DNA from: Pseudarthrobacter sp. C4D7
GTDB lineage: Bacteria; Actinomycetota; Actinomycetes; Actinomycetales; Micrococcaceae
Direction of reading: 5' to 3'
Length of the DNA: 64,000 bases
Assembly (NCBI RefSeq): GCF_013359725.1
Contig: NZ_JABFMW010000020.1
Span: forward strand, 16,139 to 80,138
In this document: piece by piece, positions 60,216 to 64,000 of the stretch
Layout of the letters: every line of letters begins with the position of its first letter
Numbering within the stretch: position 1 is the first letter of the stretch
The notes under the pieces: generated by a model
What the model was told of the DNA's origin: nothing
The model's input: the letters and a program-made list of their open reading frames with translations, nothing else
The model's database searches: none
Program-made: the position numbers and the translations under genes

Positions 60216-60629
60216 ATGGCTGAAGATCCCGTCCCTGAAGCGTCCCCGCTGGAACACGTCCTTGAATTCATCCGGGTCCTTGAAGCAGGCGGCGGTGCTG
60301 CGGACATCCGCCCCTTTCTCTCGGAACAGTTCGTGTTGAGGGAGGCGCCCCACCTGCTGGCCCCGGACGGTTCCACCCGGACGCTGGCGGCGGTGCTTGC
60401 CGGCGCGGACCAAAGCCGCGACGTGGTCAAGGACCAGAAATTCAGGGTCCGGCGTACCACGTGTGAAGGCGGCCGTGTGGTGGTGGAAGCGGACTGGTCT
60501 GCCACGGTGCTGATGGATCTGCGGTATTGGGACAGCGGTGAGACCATCCGCGCCAGGACCTCGTCAGTGTTTGAGGTCAGCAACGGCGTGATTGTTAGCC
60601 AGGACAGCTACGACTGTTATTTCCGTTAA
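60216..60629 (+). CDS. NTF2/SnoaL-like protein
   Basis: 137 residues of cystatin-like alpha+beta fold: helix EHVLEFIRVLEAGG, then strand-rich part FRVRRTTCEGGRVVVEADWSATV and FEVSNGVIVSQDSYDCYF. Fits the SnoaL_2/NTF2-like class; a small-molecule isomerase or scaffold role is typical but the substrate is unknown. Divergent from def. Confidence 0.72.
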   Translation: MAEDPVPEASPLEHVLEFIRVLEAGGGAADIRPFLSEQFVLREAPHLLAPDGSTRTLAAVLAGADQSRDVVKDQKFRVRRTTCEGGRVVVEADWSATVLMDLRYWDSGETIRARTSSVFEVSNGVIVSQDSYDCYFR

Positions 60630-60655
60630 CAGGCAGGGCAGTTGCGGCGCGCCGG

Positions 60656-61807
60656 CTAGTGCATGGTGAAGCGCCTGGCGGCCCACTGGTTCAGTGCGGG
60701 ACACGCCGCGGCTGCACCAATGACGGCGCTGCGGACCCGCAGCGGCGCCGGCGGCAGCGGCCTGCCCAGCATCATGTTGATCTCCGCCTGCCGGCGGGCC
60801 AGGTTCGCCGCCCGGAGCCGGTTCTGCTCGAATGCCCGAAGCTGGCGGCCCGTAGGTTGTCCCGCCAGGGCGGCGCAGATCAACGGCGCCAGGTCCCGGG
60901 CGCCCAGCCAGCCGAGGTTCATGCCTTGTCCGCCAATGGGGCTGATTTCGTGGGCGGCGTCACCGAGCAGCACCGTCCGGCCGGCGACAGTCCTTTGGGC
61001 AATGACGGACCTTACGCTGAAGGCGCTGAGCATGGAGTTGGTGGCCGGATCGGGGCGGATGCCAGTCCTCCGATGCACCAGCCCGGCAAGGTGGCCAGCG
61101 CCTGACCCGGTTCCGGCCGGCACATCCAGCCGCACCACCCAGCGGCGGATGCCGCCCGGCAGCGGGAAGGATTCAACGATTCCGTCCGGTTCGAGGAAAA
61201 GGACCGCCTTATCCCCGTAGCCCGTGCCGTCGTCGAAATCGCCCATGAGGTAGTGGTCGGGATACGCCTTGCGAACCACTGGCACGCCAAGCGCATCCCG
61301 CAACTGTGACTTGGCTCCGTCTGCCAGGACCAGGAGCGCCCCGGTGGCGATGCCGCCGGGATGCGTGGCGCCAGTGCCGGAATCCACCGCGACGGTGACG
61401 GTGCCGCCGTCGTCCCTGGCCCCAATGACCTTGGCACCCCTGGCAAGGGCCGCGGGATCCAGGGAGAGGACGCGCTCTTCCAGAAGCTGTTCGGTCCTGA
61501 ACTGCGGGAGCGCCAGGACGAACGGGAAGTCGCTGGAGACGTCGTCGAACGTCATGGTGCCGATGGTCTTGCCGCGGCTGACCGCCATGCCGGACCGGAT
61601 ACGTTTGCCCTCGTCCACCATGGCAGGTGCCACATGCACCGCGTTGAGTGCCTCCAGCGCGGGCGGGTGGATGCCGATGGCCCGGGTATGCAGGTTCCGC
61701 GACTGGCGTTGTTCAAATACCCTCACTGATACGCCTTCCTGCAACAGGGCAGCTGCCAGGTAGAGGCCAACGGGACCGCCGCCGGCGATCAGGACATCGG
61801 CATCCAT
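60656..61807 (-). CDS. FAD-dependent monooxygenase of the type III polyketide operon
   Basis: 383 residues, group A flavin hydroxylase. GxGxxG motif DVLIAGGGPVGLYLAAALL, then VFEQRQSRNLHTRAIGIHPPALEALN, the DG-motif LLVLADGAKSQLRDALG and the GD-motif VLLGDAAHEISPIGGQGMNLG. In srsC-type systems this enzyme hydroxylates the alkylresorcinol to a quinone. ATG 61807 sits one base after the methyltransferase stop, so it is translationally coupled. Last gene of the operon. Confidence 0.88.
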   Translation of the reverse strand: MDADVLIAGGGPVGLYLAAALLQEGVSVRVFEQRQSRNLHTRAIGIHPPALEALNAVHVAPAMVDEGKRIRSGMAVSRGKTIGTMTFDDVSSDFPFVLALPQFRTEQLLEERVLSLDPAALARGAKVIGARDDGGTVTVAVDSGTGATHPGGIATGALLVLADGAKSQLRDALGVPVVRKAYPDHYLMGDFDDGTGYGDKAVLFLEPDGIVESFPLPGGIRRWVVRLDVPAGTGSGAGHLAGLVHRRTGIRPDPATNSMLSAFSVRSVIAQRTVAGRTVLLGDAAHEISPIGGQGMNLGWLGARDLAPLICAALAGQPTGRQLRAFEQNRLRAANLARRQAEINMMLGRPLPPAPLRVRSAVIGAAAACPALNQWAARRFTMH

Positions 61808-61808
61808 T

Positions 61809-62507
61809 TCAGCCCCGCCGGTACGCCAGGACCTGGTGGAAGGCGGATGACTGTTCCACGGACCAACCCGGGGGAGCAACCGCGCGCAGTTCGGCACGGG
61901 TGTAGCTGCGGCGGATTGAGGTGAGGCCGTCCTCCCGGATGAACGACTTCCGGAACGGCAGCGCGGCCACGCCGAAGAGGGCGAAGGCGGCGGGGCTTCG
62001 GATGAGGTCGTTGTGCAGCGCCTTGCGGCGGGTAAGGAGTTCCGAGTCCGCCAGGAGTTGCGCGAGCTCCCCGGGTTGGAGGTGGTGCAGCACGTGGTTG
62101 GAGATCACGACGTCGAACATGGAGCCTTCCCGGACCAGGTCGCCGCTGTGCGCCTGGCGGAATGCGACGCCGGGAGTGGGGGTGCGCCGGCCGGCGAAAG
62201 CGGCAGCGCGGGGGTCCGGATCGATGCCGGTGACATGCAGCGGCTTGCCGTCGCGGTGCGCCCAGCGGGCCAGCATGACGGCGAGGTCGCCCCCGCCGGA
62301 CCCGATGTCCAGCACGGTGATGGGCCTTTGGTCCGGATGGGCGAGCGTGCGCAGCTCTTTGGTGTAGAGGCGCCGCCAGCCGGAGAGGGCACGGTTGACC
62401 ACGCCAAATTGGCGGTAGGTGTTGTCCAGGAGTTCTGCATCACAGTCCAGGCGGTCCATCTGCTCAACGTCCCCGGCGGCGCGCGTCCGCAACAGGATCC
62501 CCATCAT
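61809..62507 (-). CDS. SAM-dependent methyltransferase of the type III polyketide operon
   Basis: 232 residues, class I fold. SAM motif VLDIGSGGGDLAVMLARWA, acidic ligand GIDPDPRAA, and ISNHVLHHL downstream. Probably methylates a phenolic hydroxyl of the resorcinol product (srsB role). Starts at ATG 62507 or 62504, about 12 bases after the synthase stop, without a strong ribosome site. Confidence 0.87.
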   Translation of the reverse strand: MMGILLRTRAAGDVEQMDRLDCDAELLDNTYRQFGVVNRALSGWRRLYTKELRTLAHPDQRPITVLDIGSGGGDLAVMLARWAHRDGKPLHVTGIDPDPRAAAFAGRRTPTPGVAFRQAHSGDLVREGSMFDVVISNHVLHHLQPGELAQLLADSELLTRRKALHNDLIRSPAAFALFGVAALPFRKSFIREDGLTSIRRSYTRAELRAVAPPGWSVEQSSAFHQVLAYRRG

Positions 62508-62519
62508 CCGGCAGCCCGG

Positions 62520-63761
62520 TCAGGCCACGGGTGCTGCGGCCGGCACCCGGTCCTGGCCCGGCCCCTCCACCTCATCCGCGGCGCTGCGCTCCGGGGCTGG
62601 GCCCTGCGTTGGGGGCGCCGACTGCCGGATTTTGGTGAACAGGCCCGTTTCCACGGTCAGGCCGGGGCCAAATGCCATGGAACAGATGCGTTCGCCGCTG
62701 CTGGTGCCCTGCTTGAGCAGCGGCTGTTCCAGGATGTACTTGAGCACGAAAAGCACCGTGGCGCTGCTCATGTTCCCGTAGTTGCGCAGGATGTCACGGG
62801 CGGGAATCAGCTGCTCGTCGCTGAGGTCCAGCCGGGACTGAACCTTGTCCAGGATGCTGCGGCCGCCGGGATGGATGGCCCAGTGGGGGATTGCGGAATA
62901 GGGGAGTGGTGCCACGTCAGCGTCCTTGGCCAGGAGCGGCCGCAGCGCCCCCACGATGTGGTCATCGATGATGTGCGGCACGTAGTTGCCAAGGACCATC
63001 TCAAACCCATGGTCGCCGATGTTCCAGGCCATGGAATCCTCGCCGACCGGCGTCAGTACTGTTTCGAAATGGTCCAGCGCCAGCAGCGCGGTTTCACCGG
63101 CGCCGGGGCGCGCGGTCACGACGGCGGCAGCGGCACCGTCCGCGAACAGGGCCGAGCCCATGATCGTGTCCGGATCGTTGGATGTGCGGACGTGCAAGGA
63201 GCACAGCTCGGCGCACACCACCAGGACAACGGCGTCCGGGTCCGATTCGCAGAACAGCTTGGCCGCGCGAAGCGCCGGAAAAGCCGCATAGCAGCCCATG
63301 AATCCCAGGTGGTAGCGCTGCACGGAAGGATTGAGGCCGAGTTCGCGGACCACCTTGTAATCAGGTCCCGGATTGAAAAATCCCGTGCAGGAGACCGTCA
63401 CCAGATGAGTTATGTCAAGTAAATCGATATCCGGGGCGGCGTGCAGGGCAGCGCGGGCTGCCGCCACGAACAGCTTGGTGGCTTCGCGGGCGAAAATGTC
63501 GTTCCGGACCTTGGTGCTTGGATTCAGCAGGAGTCCGGTCTCCGGGTCATAGAACTGCGGGTTGTCCGCGCGGGATGAATTGGTCAGCTCGTCCACCGCA
63601 GTGAACCTGGTGTCGATGGCTGCACCGTCAAAGCAGGTGGTGACCAGGCGTGAGCCCAGCCGGGAAAGGCCTGGCTGCGCGGCGAACACATCTCGGGCTT
63701 CGGACTGGATCAATTTTGTCGTAGGAACTGCAGTTTCCAGTGAACGCACGTAGACCGTCAT
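62520..63761 (-). CDS. Type III polyketide synthase (alkylresorcinol/alkylpyrone type)
   Basis: 413 residues, chalcone-synthase fold. Catalytic Cys125 in VTVSCTGFFNPGPD, His in IGDHGFEMVL, Asn in RNYGNMSSATV, and a C-terminal AFGPGLTVETGLF loop. It extends a fatty acyl starter with malonyl-CoA. With the downstream methyltransferase and flavin monooxygenase it forms an srsA-srsB-srsC-like set, so phenolic lipids are the likely product. ATG 63761 is preferred; GTG 63782 would add seven residues. Confidence 0.92.
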   Translation of the reverse strand: MTVYVRSLETAVPTTKLIQSEARDVFAAQPGLSRLGSRLVTTCFDGAAIDTRFTAVDELTNSSRADNPQFYDPETGLLLNPSTKVRNDIFAREATKLFVAAARAALHAAPDIDLLDITHLVTVSCTGFFNPGPDYKVVRELGLNPSVQRYHLGFMGCYAAFPALRAAKLFCESDPDAVVLVVCAELCSLHVRTSNDPDTIMGSALFADGAAAAVVTARPGAGETALLALDHFETVLTPVGEDSMAWNIGDHGFEMVLGNYVPHIIDDHIVGALRPLLAKDADVAPLPYSAIPHWAIHPGGRSILDKVQSRLDLSDEQLIPARDILRNYGNMSSATVLFVLKYILEQPLLKQGTSSGERICSMAFGPGLTVETGLFTKIRQSAPPTQGPAPERSAADEVEGPGQDRVPAAAPVA

Positions 63762-63924
63762 CACGTCATTCTTGACGCGCACCCGGATTAAGACAATGGC
63801 TGCCGCCGGTTTGAGCAGCGGCTTTGCCGGTTTTCGCCGCGTGGATGCAGGAGAATGTGGCGTGTTCTGCCGGGCCCGGAGCTTCAGATCATGCCCCTCT
63901 TCTAACCCTCCTCCATTGCGCCGA

Positions 63925-63930
63925 TAATCT
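63925..63930 (+). promoter_or_regulatory. -10 element of the right-edge gene
   Basis: TAATCT, five bases, ATG 63936. The spacing is slightly short for a leaderless start. Confidence 0.3.
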
Positions 63931-63935
63931 ACATT

Positions 63936-64000
63936 ATGTCAATCGGTACTCTGCGTATTGCATCAGATGAATCAATCGCCCCGATCCCCCGGATCCGCAC
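63936..64000 (+). CDS. 5' end of an unidentified gene, divergent from the polyketide operon
   Basis: Only 21 residues are visible (MSIGTLRIASDESIAPIPRI and so on) and they show no recognisable motif. Divergent from the polyketide synthase, with about 175 bases between starts. Partial; may not be a gene. Confidence 0.4.
   Translation, partial: MSIGTLRIASDESIAPIPRIR

Overview
The window looks like a single stretch of chromosome from a high-GC Gram-positive actinobacterium of the Arthrobacter/Pseudarthrobacter type (Micrococcaceae). The evidence is the high GC content, a complete Pup-proteasome locus, mycothiol synthesis (mshC), RbpA, a fused PafBC regulator, a DUF4193 protein, an actinobacterial GlgC/GlgA pair and an NrtR-controlled NAD salvage operon. 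No rRNA, CRISPR array or intact mobile element is visible. One tRNA (Leu, anticodon GAG) is present.

Layout. 1-5 kb: the tail of a transglutaminase-like gene, a flavin-binding pyridoxamine-phosphate-oxidase-fold protein, an odd short-chain dehydrogenase with a zinc-ribbon-like insert, and divergent glycogen genes glgC/glgA. 5-11.6 kb: a fatty-acid locus (acyl-CoA oxidase, TetR regulator, thiolase, FabG4-like reductase, MaoC hydratase) resembling the fadE5-fadA2-fabG4-htdX neighbourhood of mycobacteria, with a perfect palindrome between the two divergent arms. 11.6-22.7 kb: miscellaneous housekeeping (FUSC transporter, serine hydrolase, glutathionyl-hydroquinone-reductase-like protein, M50 peptidase, DUF4193, two tandem GT9 glycosyltransferases, quinone oxidoreductase, phospholipase-D-like protein, YqeY). 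22.8-25.4 kb: pnuC-nadR-nrtR operon with three operator half-sites at its promoter. 25.4-28.2 kb: an accessory, decayed patch beside tRNA-Leu with a LuxR regulator, a secreted orphan protein and remnants of a cation-efflux gene and a serine recombinase.

28.4-34.7 kb: M20 peptidase, acyl-CoA dehydrogenase, small proteins, aldo/keto reductase, uppP and mshC. 34.7-50.8 kb: the protein-turnover region: PAC2 protein, HAD hydrolase, site-2 protease, TrmI methyltransferase, then mpa-dop-pup-prcB-prcA-pafA, two FKBP isomerases, the fused transcription factor pafBC, tatA and tatC. Dop and PafA handle Pup, Mpa unfolds tagged substrates, PrcAB degrades them and PafBC controls a DNA-damage response. 50.8-60.6 kb: HelY helicase, amidohydrolase, polyprenol-phosphate mannose synthase-like enzyme, rbpA with an ECF-sigma-type promoter, a NfeD/SPFH membrane pair, an RlmA-like methyltransferase, peptide deformylase and an NTF2-like protein. 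60.6-63.8 kb: a three-gene type III polyketide operon (synthase, methyltransferase, flavin monooxygenase) of the srsABC phenolic-lipid type. A divergent gene begins at the right edge.

A recurring feature is a TANNNT -10 element 6 or 7 bases before the start codon with no room for a Shine-Dalgarno, which predicts many leaderless mRNAs and helps to decide several starts. I did not find an obviously new multi-gene system. The most interesting items are atypical catalytic residues in several enzymes, the palindrome and triple-half-site operators, and the decayed island. All assignments come from reading the sequence by eye; no database search was run.
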